A DNA stretch of 64,000 nucleotides from Arthrobacter sp. Leaf337 (GTDB lineage: Bacteria > Actinomycetota > Actinomycetes > Actinomycetales > Micrococcaceae). Positions 36,147 to 45,043 of this stretch are shown piece by piece (the first letter of the stretch is position 1; every line of letters begins with the position of its first letter). The stretch covers positions 28,006 to 92,005 of the forward strand of contig NZ_LMPC01000004.1 of NCBI RefSeq assembly GCF_001423745.1, given 5' to 3'. A model generated the notes under the pieces. That model saw nothing but the letters and a program-made list of their open reading frames with translations, did not search any database and had not been told where the DNA came from. A program made the translations under genes and the position numbers.

Positions 36147-39077
36147 CTACCGTCCGGTGAGCGACCAGGCGTCCTCGGAGCCGTCTTCGTCGTCACCGGA
36201 GTTGCTGTCGGCGCCGTCGTAGTACTCAACTTTCTGGGTGCGGTTGTCCAGATCAGCCGCCACGAGGTCCTCGGCGTAGCCTCCCTGGGCGATGTTGGCG
36301 TTGGCGTTGTCGCTCAGCGCGGCCGTCTGCGAATCGGCGGCGACCGGCCCGTCCTGGCCCTTCATGGCGGCGAGGACGGCGGCGAGGTCGTCCGGTTTGA
36401 CCAGGACGTCGCGGGCCTTGGAGCCTTCCGAGGGGCCAACCACTCCCCTGGATTCGAGCAGGTCCATCAGGCGGCCGGCCTTGGCGAACCCGACGCGCAG
36501 CTTGCGCTGCAGCATGGAGGTGGAGCCGAACTGGGTGGTGACAACAAGTTCGGTGGCCTGCAGCAGCACCTCGAGGTCGTCTCCGATGTCGTCGTCGATC
36601 TGCTTTTTCTGCGCCTCGGGAGCGACGTCGTCGCGGTAGACAGCCTTGAGCTGGCCCTTGACGTGCTCCACGACCTTGTGGATTTCCGATTCCGTGACCC
36701 AGGCACCCTGCACACGCATGGCCTTGGAGGCGCCCATCGGCAGGAAGAGCGCGTCACCCTGGCCGATGAGTTTTTCCGCGCCGGGCTGGTCCAGCACCAC
36801 GCGGGAGTCGGTGACGGAGGAGGTGGCGAACGCCATCCGGGACGGCACGTTGGCCTTAATCAGGCCGGTGACGACGTCCACGGAGGGCCGCTGGGTGGCC
36901 AGGACCAGGTGGATGCCTGCGGCACGGGCCAGCTGGGTGATGCGGACGATGGAATCTTCGACGTCGCGCGGGGCCACCATCATGAGGTCGGCAAGCTCGT
37001 CCACGATCACCAGCAGGTACGGGTAGGGACGGATGACGCGCTTGGAGTCGACCGGCGGGTGCACCTTCCCGGCACGGACGGCCTTGTTGAAGTCGTCGAT
37101 GTGCTTGAAGCCGTAATTGGCGAGGTCGTCGTAGCGGGCATCCATCTCGCGGACAACCCACTGCAGCGCCTCCGCTGCCTTCTTCGGGTTGGTGATGATT
37201 GGCGTGATCAGGTGCGGCACGCCTTCGTACGCCGTGAGTTCCACGCGCTTGGGGTCCACCATGACCATTCGGACCTCGTCCGGGGTGGCACGCATCAGGA
37301 TGGACGTGATCATGGAGTTCACGAACGACGACTTACCGGCACCGGTGGCACCGGCAACGAGCAGGTGGGGCATCTTGGCGAGGTTCGCCACGACGTAGCC
37401 GCCCTCGACGTCCTTGCCCACGCCCATCACCATGGGGTGGTCGGTCCGGCGGGCATTCTGGCTGCGCAGTACATCGCCAAGGGAGACCGTCTCGCGGTCC
37501 GTGTTGGGAATTTCGATGCCGATGGCGGACTTGCCTGGGATGGGGCTAAGGATGCGGACGTCGCTGGAGGCGACGGCGTAGGAGATGTTCTTGGACAGCG
37601 CGGTGACGCGCTCCACCTTGGTGCCCGGGGAAAGCTCAATTTCGTAACGCGTGACGGTTGGGCCTCGGCTGAAGCCCGTGACCTGTGCGTCCACATTGAA
37701 CTGGTTGAGCGTTTCGGTCAGCGACGCCACGATGGCATCGTTGGCCTCGGTGCGCTCCTTGGGGATGGAGCCCGGAGTCAGCACGTCCGACGACGGCAGG
37801 GTGTAGGTGACGTCGCCGGCCAGCGAGAGCTGCTCCGTACGCTGCGGGATCGGCGTTGGCAGGGGCGCGGGGGCGACAGGGCGGGAGGGGACCTGCGCGG
37901 CGGCGGCAACGGCCGCGGCGCCGGCCGGTGCGGCGGGATTGAGGGACCCGGCGGCGACCATGCCCGGGGTGACGAGCGGGATGGCTTCGGTGGCGTGCTC
38001 GCCGTTTGCATCCTTGGTGCCCAGCCCCTGCGCGGCCTTGATCTTTTCGACGGCGATTTCAGCCTGCGTGGGCCGGCGCACGCCGGGTGCCGGGCGGGGA
38101 CCCTTGCCGCCTGCCTTGGTGCCGCTGGCGGTGTCGGCCGCTTCGTCGTCGTCAATGACGGCATGTTCGAAGGCCTCGTCGCCCACATACCCTTCGAGGC
38201 GCGGGTCAGTCTCGGGGTCCTTGCCAAACAGCCGGCTGCGCCGCTTCTTCTTCGGCGCTGCCTGGCCCGCGTTTTCGTAGAGGTAGCTGCGGTCGTGGTC
38301 CTCGCCGGGTTCCTGCAGGTCGATGCCCATCAAATGCTCATAGGCCCCCTTGATCCGGCGGGGAATCGCGCCGAACGGGGTGGCGGTCACAATCAGGAGG
38401 GACGTGAAGGCGAGCAGGCTGTAGACGGCCACCGGCACGGCCGTGTGCAGGGCTGCCAGCGGCGAGGCGGCCAGGAAACCGAGCATGCCGCCGGCCTGGC
38501 GCAGGCCGTCGAAGCCGTCCGTGACGGTGGGCTGGCCGCCAATGACGTGGGCCAGGCCGCAGCCGGCGAAGGTCATGATGAGGAAGCCGATGCCGATCCT
38601 GTTGTTGCCGCGCCCGTCCGAAGGCTGGCGGAACAACCGGAAGGCGCAGACGAAAAGCATGAGCGGCAGAAGCAGGGACATCCAGCCGAACGTGCCGTTG
38701 ACGATCGCAAACACAGTGTCCGGGAACCATCCCTTGAAGCCCCACCAGGCGAAGGTCGCAACGAACACGCCCAGGGCAAGGTTAAAGAGGGCCGCTCCGT
38801 CCCTGCGGTCCTCGGGGGCGAGGTCGCTGACGTCGTGGCCAATCCGCCGGACGCCGCCGCCGACGACGTGCCCGATGCCGAGCCAGGCACCTGCGGCAAC
38901 GCGCACGAGCCACGGCTGACGGGGTTCGACGGCTGCCATCTGGCGGGTGCGTGCCGTGCCCGACGATCCTCCGGTCCGGCTGGTTTTGGACGCAGCGGAG
39001 CCGGAGCCCCTGCCCGCTGAGCTGCCTGATTTGCCGCTTGAGTTGCCTCTAGGCGCGGAGGAGGTACGTGTCGCCAT
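36147..39077 (-). CDS. ftsK: DNA translocase FtsK
   Basis: Septal DNA pump of 976 residues. The N-terminal 50 residues are Ser/Gly/Arg-rich, then about four membrane helices lie at 95-240 (SLLLPLMLFVCAFRLFRQ is one). A 230-residue Pro/Ala linker follows. The motor has Walker A GATGAGKSSFVNSM and Walker B LLVIVDELADLMM. The C-terminal gamma winged helix that reads KOPS sites is LQRKLRVGFAKAGRLMDLLE. I chose ATG 39077; an in-frame ATG at 39140 is possible. Confidence 0.97.
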   Translation of the reverse strand: MATRTSSAPRGNSSGKSGSSAGRGSGSAASKTSRTGGSSGTARTRQMAAVEPRQPWLVRVAAGAWLGIGHVVGGGVRRIGHDVSDLAPEDRRDGAALFNLALGVFVATFAWWGFKGWFPDTVFAIVNGTFGWMSLLLPLMLFVCAFRLFRQPSDGRGNNRIGIGFLIMTFAGCGLAHVIGGQPTVTDGFDGLRQAGGMLGFLAASPLAALHTAVPVAVYSLLAFTSLLIVTATPFGAIPRRIKGAYEHLMGIDLQEPGEDHDRSYLYENAGQAAPKKKRRSRLFGKDPETDPRLEGYVGDEAFEHAVIDDDEAADTASGTKAGGKGPRPAPGVRRPTQAEIAVEKIKAAQGLGTKDANGEHATEAIPLVTPGMVAAGSLNPAAPAGAAAVAAAAQVPSRPVAPAPLPTPIPQRTEQLSLAGDVTYTLPSSDVLTPGSIPKERTEANDAIVASLTETLNQFNVDAQVTGFSRGPTVTRYEIELSPGTKVERVTALSKNISYAVASSDVRILSPIPGKSAIGIEIPNTDRETVSLGDVLRSQNARRTDHPMVMGVGKDVEGGYVVANLAKMPHLLVAGATGAGKSSFVNSMITSILMRATPDEVRMVMVDPKRVELTAYEGVPHLITPIITNPKKAAEALQWVVREMDARYDDLANYGFKHIDDFNKAVRAGKVHPPVDSKRVIRPYPYLLVIVDELADLMMVAPRDVEDSIVRITQLARAAGIHLVLATQRPSVDVVTGLIKANVPSRMAFATSSVTDSRVVLDQPGAEKLIGQGDALFLPMGASKAMRVQGAWVTESEIHKVVEHVKGQLKAVYRDDVAPEAQKKQIDDDIGDDLEVLLQATELVVTTQFGSTSMLQRKLRVGFAKAGRLMDLLESRGVVGPSEGSKARDVLVKPDDLAAVLAAMKGQDGPVAADSQTAALSDNANANIAQGGYAEDLVAADLDNRTQKVEYYDGADSNSGDDEDGSEDAWSLTGR

Positions 39078-39203
39078 ACTCGCCACGGTACCCGAAGCCG
39101 GGCCAAAAACCGCGGATTTCCGGGGCGTTCCAGGATGCATGTTGCGGAGGGGAGGACGGCAGCAAGGCGTCTCCGGGCTGGACTTAACCGGCTTAAACGA
39201 CGA

Positions 39204-39256
39204 GGCCCTCCCCTGCAGGCGGCGGCCCGAAGGCTCGCTTTCCTGCGGGGAGGGCC
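39204..39256 (-). terminator. Terminator-like hairpin after rnj
   Basis: GGCCCTCCCCTGCAGG (39204-39219) pairs with CCTGCGGGGAGGGCC (39242-39256), with one bulged base, 22-74 nt after the rnj stop. On the minus strand it is followed by TCGTCGTTTAAG, a loose T-rich stretch. Confidence 0.6.
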
Positions 39257-39277
39257 CCGTCGAACAATCCCGGGCCC

Positions 39278-40969
39278 TTACGCCTCAAGCACCACCGGAA
39301 TGATCATGGGCTTGCGGCGAAGCTTGCGGTTGACCCAGGTGCCGACGACGCGGCGGACAACCTGCTGGAGCTGGTGCGTGGTGTGGTCCGTGTGGTTGAG
39401 CACGGCCTCTTCCAGCGCAGCATTGATCTTGGGAATGATTTCGTCAAAGACGGAATCATCCTCAGCAACGCCGCGGGCGTGGATTTCCGGTCCCGAGACC
39501 ACCTTGCCGGTGGCGCGGTGGATCACGGTGATGATGGAGATGAAGCCTTCATCGCCGAGGGTCTGACGGTCCTTCAGGTCAGCTTCGGTGACTTCGCCAA
39601 CGCTGGAGCCGTCAACGTAGACGAAGCCCACTTCGACCTGGCCTACGACGTCGGCCTGGTGGTCCCGGAGGTCGATGACGGTGCCGTTGTCCGCCAGCAG
39701 GATGCTTTCGTCCGGCACGCCGGACTCGAGGGCGATCTTACCGTTGGCAATCAGGTGCCGCGTCTCGCCGTGCACCGGCATGGCGTTCAGCGGTTCGAGG
39801 ATGTTGTAGCAGTACAGCAGTTCCCCGGCAGCGGCATGGCCGGAGACGTGGACCTTGGCGTTGCCCTTGTGGATGACATCGGCGCCCAGCTTGAGCAGGC
39901 CGTTGATGATCCGGAAGACGGCGTTCTCGTTGCCCGGGATCAGGCTTGAGGCGAGGATCACGGTGTCGCCTTGGCCGACGACGACGCGGTGGTCACCGTT
40001 GGCCATGCGGGACAGGGCCGCCATCGGCTCGCCCTGGGACCCGGTGGACATCAGCACCACGCGGTTGTCCGGCAGGTTGTCGATGTTCTTGATGTCGACC
40101 AGGATGCCCGGCGGCACGTCGAGGTAGCCAAGCTTCTCGGCGATGGCCATGTTGCGGACCATCGAGCGGCCGACGAAGGCAACCTTGCGGTTGTGGTTGG
40201 CTGCGGCGTCGAGGACCTGCTGGACCCGGTGCACGTGCGAGGAGAAGGAGGCGACGATCAGGCGCTTGGAAGCCTGGCCGAACAGGCGGTCCAGGGTGGG
40301 GCCGATTTCCTTCTCGGCGGTGGTGAAGCCCGGCACGTCGGCATTTGTGGAGTCCGACATGAAGAGGTCCACGCCTTCTTCGCCCAGCTTGGCGAAGTGG
40401 CGGAGGTCGGTGATGCGGCCATCCAGCGGCAGCTGGTCCATCTTGAAGTCGCCGGTGTGCAGCACGGTGCCGCCGGAGGTACGGAGAAACACGGCAAGGG
40501 CGTCAGGGATCGAGTGGTTGACGGCCACGAATTCGCATTCGAAGGGGCCGAACTTCTGCACCTGTCCCTCGGTGACGATCTGGGTGACCGGCTTGATCCG
40601 GTGTTCCTGCAGCTTCGCTTCGATGAGAGCCAGCGTCAGCTGGGAGCCAATCAGCGGAATGTCGGCGCGCAGGCGCAGCAGGTAGGGAACGGCGCCAATG
40701 TGGTCCTCGTGACCGTGGGTCAGGACGACGGCCACGATGTCATTGAGGCGGTTCTCTATGTAGGAGAAATCGGGCAGGATCAGGTCGACGCCGGGCTGGG
40801 TTTCCTCCGGGAAGAGGACGCCGCAGTCGACGATCAGCAGCTTGCCGTCGATTTCGAAGACGGTCATGTTGCGGCCGATCTCCCCCAGGCCGCCGAGCGG
40901 AACGATCCGCAGGGTGTCCTTGGGCAGTTTCGGCGGCGTAACAAGGCCGGGAAGGGCGGTTTGGGTCAT
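39278..40969 (-). CDS. rnj: Ribonuclease J
   Basis: Metallo-beta-lactamase/beta-CASP ribonuclease of 563 residues with 5'-3' exo and endo activity, for mRNA decay and rRNA maturation. The metal site is LTHGHEDHIGAVPYL near residue 80. DFKMDQLPLDG and SDSTNADVPGFT are conserved core motifs, and the C-terminal domain starts near residue 460. It lies 43 nt after dapA and before ftsK, the usual actinobacterial order. Confidence 0.97.
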   Translation of the reverse strand: MTQTALPGLVTPPKLPKDTLRIVPLGGLGEIGRNMTVFEIDGKLLIVDCGVLFPEETQPGVDLILPDFSYIENRLNDIVAVVLTHGHEDHIGAVPYLLRLRADIPLIGSQLTLALIEAKLQEHRIKPVTQIVTEGQVQKFGPFECEFVAVNHSIPDALAVFLRTSGGTVLHTGDFKMDQLPLDGRITDLRHFAKLGEEGVDLFMSDSTNADVPGFTTAEKEIGPTLDRLFGQASKRLIVASFSSHVHRVQQVLDAAANHNRKVAFVGRSMVRNMAIAEKLGYLDVPPGILVDIKNIDNLPDNRVVLMSTGSQGEPMAALSRMANGDHRVVVGQGDTVILASSLIPGNENAVFRIINGLLKLGADVIHKGNAKVHVSGHAAAGELLYCYNILEPLNAMPVHGETRHLIANGKIALESGVPDESILLADNGTVIDLRDHQADVVGQVEVGFVYVDGSSVGEVTEADLKDRQTLGDEGFISIITVIHRATGKVVSGPEIHARGVAEDDSVFDEIIPKINAALEEAVLNHTDHTTHQLQQVVRRVVGTWVNRKLRRKPMIIPVVLEA

Positions 40970-41012
40970 AGTGCTCTACTTTCCGGGCGAAAGCAGGAAT
41001 CGTCTTTGCCGA

Positions 41013-41921
41013 TCAGGAAAAGACCATGCCTGCTTCCGCCAAATCCTCGCGGATGATTGCGATCTCGGCTTCGTCCGGCTCCACGAGGGGCAAACGGACA
41101 ACCGAGTTGGGCAGGACTCCCTGCCATTTAAGAATCTGCTTGGCCGCTACGGCCCCCTGCACGCGGGTCATCGTGGCCCGGATAACAGGTTCAAGTTCAA
41201 AATTGATCTTGCGGGCGGTGCCGAGGTCGTTCGCGTTAACGGCGTCGATCAGCTCGCGGAACCGGCGGGTGGCAACGTGGGTGGTGACTCCCACGAGCCC
41301 GACGGCGCCCAGCGCCATCCACTGCAGGGTCAGTCCGTCGTCCCCGGAGTAGAAGAGGAGGTCAGTGTTCGCCATGACGCGGGTGGCTGCGGCGAAATCG
41401 GCCTTGGCATCTTTGACCGCAACGATGTTCGGGTGCTCGGCGAGGCGGATCATCGTCTCCGGAGCAATCTGGATTGAGGAACGGCCGGGGATGTCGTAGA
41501 GCATCACGGGAACGTCGGTGGCGGAGGCGATCGTCTCAAAGTGGGCGCGCACACCGGCCTGGCTGGGCTTGTTGTAGTACGGGGTGACGATCAACAGACC
41601 GTCGACGCCGACCTCGGCCGCCTGCTTGGAAAGGTGAACGGAGTGTGCGGTGTCGTTGGTTCCGGTGCCGGCGATGATCGCGGCGCGGCCGCCGACAGCA
41701 TCCTTGACCGCACGGAACATGCCCACGTTCTCCTCGTCGGTGAGGGTGGAAGTTTCGCCCGTGGTTCCCGTGACGACCAGTCCGTCGCAGCCGTCGTCGA
41801 CAAGCTTCACAGCCAGTTCCGCCGCCTGCTGGTAGTCCACTTTGCCGTCCTCGGTGAACGGCGTGACCATAGCGGTCAGGAGGGTGCCAAATGCAGGGTT
41901 ATTCGCGGAAGTCTCAGCCAT
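41013..41921 (-). CDS. dapA: 4-hydroxy-tetrahydrodipicolinate synthase
   Basis: TIM-barrel aldolase that condenses pyruvate with aspartate semialdehyde in the lysine/DAP pathway. It has 302 residues. The Schiff-base Lys is in IVAVKDAKADF, the catalytic Tyr in VMLYDIPGRS, and the pyruvate loop in TGTTGETSTL. ATG 41921 has TAACGT 7 nt upstream, so a leaderless start is likely; upstream readings have no family similarity. Confidence 0.97.
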   Translation of the reverse strand: MAETSANNPAFGTLLTAMVTPFTEDGKVDYQQAAELAVKLVDDGCDGLVVTGTTGETSTLTDEENVGMFRAVKDAVGGRAAIIAGTGTNDTAHSVHLSKQAAEVGVDGLLIVTPYYNKPSQAGVRAHFETIASATDVPVMLYDIPGRSSIQIAPETMIRLAEHPNIVAVKDAKADFAAATRVMANTDLLFYSGDDGLTLQWMALGAVGLVGVTTHVATRRFRELIDAVNANDLGTARKINFELEPVIRATMTRVQGAVAAKQILKWQGVLPNSVVRLPLVEPDEAEIAIIREDLAEAGMVFS

Positions 41922-41928
41922 AGGAAAA

Positions 41929-41934
41929 ACGTTA
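41929..41934 (-). promoter_or_regulatory. -10 element for leaderless dapA
   Basis: TAACGT on the minus strand ends 7 nt before the dapA ATG at 41921. Confidence 0.5.
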
Positions 41935-42000
41935 CCCTGTCCCCGCCTTGTTAGGACAATGGGGGCGGCGTGACGAGCGTCAAATTCGGCCCTCGGGGCA

Positions 42001-42441
42001 TCACTCTTGAGGGCTGCGGGCGGGTCCCTGCCGGGGAGCGCCGCAGTAGCGGCCCACGGCGTCTTCCCGGAGCGACTCTGCCCATGCAGCCAGCCGCTGG
42101 GCGGCCCGGACGTAGTGGAAGAGCTCCGTAGGCGTGAGGGCATCAACGTCGCACTCGGAGAGCCTGCGGGCCAATTCGGCGCCGGGCGGCTGGGCCGACA
42201 GGGCGACACCCTCACTGCCCCACTGAACATCCTCGGCGGGTTCTCCGGCCACAAGCTGGCGAAACAGATAATCCACCACCCCCGGGCTCATCGCCTTGAG
42301 TGGGCCCGCAGCAGATTCGTGATGAGTCCGGCGTTGCGGTGCCTTGGGTTCTGGTGCCCGGCGTTCCGGCGCCCTGCCTTCCGGCGCATTGCCTTCCGGT
42401 GCCCGATAGTCCGGCAACCGGCGTTCTGGTGCATTGTTCAT
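42001..42441 (-). CDS. Unknown SOS-controlled protein, DUF222-like module
   Basis: The 146 residues have two parts. Residues 1-40 are a repetitive head of Ala-Pro-Glu-Arg/Gly units (RAPEGNAPEGRAPERRAPEP). Residues 51-135 are globular and end with LTPTELFHYVRAAQRLAAWA, close to the N-terminal region of DUF222/HNH (13E12-type) proteins; no HNH domain follows. The start is set by TAGCAT 6 nt upstream, and a LexA box lies just beyond that. Function is unknown; damage-induced expression is well supported, while the DUF222 link is by eye only. It lies 79 nt upstream of dapA. Confidence 0.75.
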   Translation of the reverse strand: MNNAPERRLPDYRAPEGNAPEGRAPERRAPEPKAPQRRTHHESAAGPLKAMSPGVVDYLFRQLVAGEPAEDVQWGSEGVALSAQPPGAELARRLSECDVDALTPTELFHYVRAAQRLAAWAESLREDAVGRYCGAPRQGPARSPQE

Positions 42442-42447
42442 GGAACG

Positions 42448-42453
42448 ATGCTA
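42448..42453 (-). promoter_or_regulatory. -10 element for the SOS-controlled unknown gene
   Basis: TAGCAT on the minus strand ends 6 nt before the ATG at 42441 and starts one base after the LexA box. Confidence 0.6.
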
Positions 42454-42454
42454 T

Positions 42455-42470
42455 TCGAACATATATTCGA
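42455..42470. promoter_or_regulatory. LexA box in the 42.4 kb divergent promoter region
   Basis: TCGAACATATATTCGA differs from TCGAAC-N4-GTTCGA by one base. It abuts the -10 element of the minus-strand gene and is 40 nt before the plus-strand membrane protein gene, so it could repress both. Confidence 0.85.
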
Positions 42471-42510
42471 ATACAAGGGGGCTGTCAGCCGGATATGAGA
42501 CGATCGGCTC

Positions 42511-43746
42511 ATGACCTCCCGTGGCACTGCTTCACCCTCGCGGACCGCCAAAGGCACCACCCAGACAACGAGACTCACCGGAATCGACGCGGCCCGGGGG
42601 CTGGCTTTGCTCGGCATGATGGCCACGCACCTGCTTCCCACGTTCGAAGCCGATGCGCAGCTGACACCCACGTGGATCGGCCTGACTTTCTCGGGGCGGG
42701 CCGCTGCCTTGTTTGCCGTCCTGGCCGGGATTGGCCTCGCCCTGTCCACCGGAAAACAGCGTCCGCCGCAGGGCCAGGAGCTGAGCGGCGCACGCCGCGG
42801 CATAGCGTTGCGCGCCCTGGTGATCGCCGTCGTCGGACTCTTCCTGGGCGGGCTGGACGTGAACGTCGCCGTGATCCTGGTCCACTACGCCGTACTGTTC
42901 CTGTGCGTGCTCCCCTTCATCGGCCTCAGCATCAAGCCGCTCTGCGCATTCGCTGCCGGCTGGGTGCTGGGTTCGCCCGTGCTGGCCTACCTGCTGCGGC
43001 CGTGGCTGCTGGCCCCTTCCCCGCCGCTCCGGCTGGGCCACAACCCCAACTGGGACGATCTCACCACTCCCGGGCGCCTGCTGGGGGACATCTTCCTGAC
43101 CGGCTACTACCCCGTCCTGCAATGGCTGAGCTACCTGCTGATCGGGCTGGTGATCGGCCGGCTGGCACTGACCAGGATGGCCGTCCAGGTGATGCTGCTG
43201 GCCGGCGGCACCGTGGTGGCTGTACTGGCCAAATGGCTGGGCGTGCTGACGATGGATGCGTGGGGCGGCAAGGAGGCGCTGCAGGCCCGGCTAGCGGATC
43301 CCCGCTACCCGCTGGACAGCCTCCTGCAGGTGAACCTTGCCGGGGTGGAGCAATCGGGCTCCTGGTGGTGGCTGGCAAGCAGCGCACCGCACTCGGGCAC
43401 AACGCTGGACCTGCTCCACACGTCAGCCGTAGCCGCCGCCGTGGTGGGCGCCTGCCTGCTGCTGGGCAGGCTGGGCGAATGGCTCGCACTGGACCTGCTG
43501 CTCCCCCTGCGCGGTGCAGGGGCCATGACCCTCAGCCTGTACACGGCGCATGTGTGCCTGGTGGCTGCCATGTACCTGCAGCCACTGCCGGCGGGATGGA
43601 CCGCAGAAGGTGTATATGCCGCGCAGGCGCTGACCGCCGTCCTCATCGGAGGGTCGCTGGCGGCACTGAACTGGAGGGGCCCGCTGGAGTGGGTAGCCCA
43701 CGCCGCCAGCGAGGTGGGCCGGTACCAGCGGGCGGGAATCCGCTAG
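42511..43746 (+). CDS. Membrane acyltransferase-like protein (DUF1624/HGSNAT-like)
   Basis: A 411-residue protein with about ten membrane helices. The opening TGIDAARGLALLGMMATHLL is the signature of the heparan-alpha-glucosaminide N-acetyltransferase / DUF1624 group; the His in helix 1 is typical. SYLLIGLVIGRLALTRM and the C-terminal helix with LYTAHVCLVAAMYL fit as well. These proteins may transfer acyl groups to cell-envelope sugars. No Shine-Dalgarno sequence is clear. The stop shares CTAG with the convergent TPR-type gene. Confidence 0.88.
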   Translation: MTSRGTASPSRTAKGTTQTTRLTGIDAARGLALLGMMATHLLPTFEADAQLTPTWIGLTFSGRAAALFAVLAGIGLALSTGKQRPPQGQELSGARRGIALRALVIAVVGLFLGGLDVNVAVILVHYAVLFLCVLPFIGLSIKPLCAFAAGWVLGSPVLAYLLRPWLLAPSPPLRLGHNPNWDDLTTPGRLLGDIFLTGYYPVLQWLSYLLIGLVIGRLALTRMAVQVMLLAGGTVVAVLAKWLGVLTMDAWGGKEALQARLADPRYPLDSLLQVNLAGVEQSGSWWWLASSAPHSGTTLDLLHTSAVAAAVVGACLLLGRLGEWLALDLLLPLRGAGAMTLSLYTAHVCLVAAMYLQPLPAGWTAEGVYAAQALTAVLIGGSLAALNWRGPLEWVAHAASEVGRYQRAGIR

Positions 43747-44225
43747 GCGGGCTTGTTGCCCCCGCGGAACAGCTTCAGTGCATCACGCATGGACGCCCGG
43801 GCGCGTTTGCGGTCTCCGGCGGCGTCATACGCACAGCTCAGCCGGAACCAGGAGCGCCAGTCGTCCGGCGCTTCCTCGGCTTCGGTGCGGTACTTCTCAA
43901 ACTCCGCGTCTGCCGATTCCCGCACGATCCTTCCGGCGGGCGTGCGCTGCAGGTTGTCGACCGGCAGCCCCCCTTCGGCCTCGAGGACCTTGGCCATCTG
44001 TTCTGTCCGGGCGCCGAACAGGAGCTCACGGACCAGCGCCCAGGCTCCGATGACCGGCAGGACCAGGTAGGCGGCGCCAATGGCTTTGGCCACGGGGTTG
44101 GGGTCGGTGAGGAGCAGCACGGACCGCTGGAAGGACACCACCAAATAGAAGACCAGCAGGAGCGTCACCGCGCCGACCCAGATCTTGGTGCGGTTCTTCT
44201 TCAGTCCGGTGAGGACGTTGCCCAT
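43743..44225 (-). CDS. Membrane-anchored TPR-like protein
   Basis: A 160-residue protein with two N-terminal membrane helices (KIWVGAVTLLLVFYLVVSF and AIGAAYLVLPVIGAWALV) and a cytoplasmic part with a TPR-like helix pair (WRSWFRLSCAYDAAGDRKRA). Function unknown; such proteins are usually annotated as tetratricopeptide or hypothetical. It starts 5 nt after dapB and is probably co-transcribed with it. Confidence 0.8.
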   Translation of the reverse strand: MGNVLTGLKKNRTKIWVGAVTLLLVFYLVVSFQRSVLLLTDPNPVAKAIGAAYLVLPVIGAWALVRELLFGARTEQMAKVLEAEGGLPVDNLQRTPAGRIVRESADAEFEKYRTEAEEAPDDWRSWFRLSCAYDAAGDRKRARASMRDALKLFRGGNKPA

Positions 44226-44230
44226 TGCCG

Positions 44231-44989
44231 TCAGACCCCGAGGTCCAGGTAGCCGTCCAGGCCCACGGTCAGTCCGGGGTGGCCGGCGATGTTCCGCACG
44301 CCCAGCAGCACGCCAGGCATGAACGAAGCCCGGTCGAAGGAGTCGTGGCGCAGGGTCAGCTGCTCCCCCGGTCCGCCGAGGAGGACTTCCTGGTGGGCCA
44401 CCAGGCCGCGGAGGCGCACGCTGTGGACGCGGATGCCGTCCACCTCGCAGCCGCGGGCACCGGCCAGTTCGGTGGTGGTGGCGTCCGGGCTGGCGCCGAT
44501 GCCGGCGGCAGCGCGTTCGGCTGCGATCAGCTGTGCTGTGCGGACCGCAGTGCCGGAAGGTGCATCAACCTTGTCCGGGTGGTGCAGCTCAATGACTTCC
44601 ACCGATTCGAAGTATTTGGCAGCCTTGGCGGCAAAGGCCGACGCCAGCACGGAACCGAGCGCGAAGTTCGGGGCAATGAGGACGCCCACCCCGGCGTTCC
44701 GGCCCAGCAGTTCCTCAAGTTCGCCGAGCCTGCCGGCGTCCCAGCCGGTGGTGCCGACGACGGCGTGCATGCCGTGTTCGACAGCGAAGCGGACGTTCGC
44801 TTCGGTGCTTTCCGGGACCGTCAGGTCCACCACGATCCGGGCACCGGCGTTGACCAGTTGCTCCAGGGAATCACCGCGTCCGAGGGCCGCTACGAGCTTC
44901 ATGTCGGGGGCCGCTTCCACGGCTTTCACGGCCTCGGCGCCCATGCGCCCGTTCGCGCCCAGGACGGCGACGGCAAGTTGTTCGGTCAT
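44231..44989 (-). CDS. dapB: 4-hydroxy-tetrahydrodipicolinate reductase
   Basis: NAD(P)H-dependent reductase, the step after DapA. It has 252 residues. The nucleotide-binding motif is VAVLGANGRMGAEAV; the catalytic region is ELHHPDKVDAPSGTA, with the His-His pair and Lys. Typical TTGWDAGRLGELEELL precedes it. TAGGGT 7 nt before the ATG gives a leaderless promoter. dapA, dapB and dapF are all in this window but in separate units. Confidence 0.97.
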   Translation of the reverse strand: MTEQLAVAVLGANGRMGAEAVKAVEAAPDMKLVAALGRGDSLEQLVNAGARIVVDLTVPESTEANVRFAVEHGMHAVVGTTGWDAGRLGELEELLGRNAGVGVLIAPNFALGSVLASAFAAKAAKYFESVEVIELHHPDKVDAPSGTAVRTAQLIAAERAAAGIGASPDATTTELAGARGCEVDGIRVHSVRLRGLVAHQEVLLGGPGEQLTLRHDSFDRASFMPGVLLGVRNIAGHPGLTVGLDGYLDLGV

Positions 44990-44996
44990 GGACTTA

Positions 44997-45002
44997 ACCC
45001 TA
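44997..45002 (-). promoter_or_regulatory. -10 element for leaderless dapB
   Basis: TAGGGT on the minus strand ends 7 nt before the dapB ATG at 44989. Confidence 0.45.
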
Positions 45003-45043
45003 CCGTCGGGCCCGCCGCCCGGATGAACCGGGACGGGAGGTTA

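Noticed and set aside
36663..39020. A 785-codon plus-strand open frame
   Set aside because: It lies antisense to ftsK, whose motor and gamma motifs are intact. Long open frames opposite high-GC genes are an expected artefact, and the product is His/Gly/Arg-rich without a domain.
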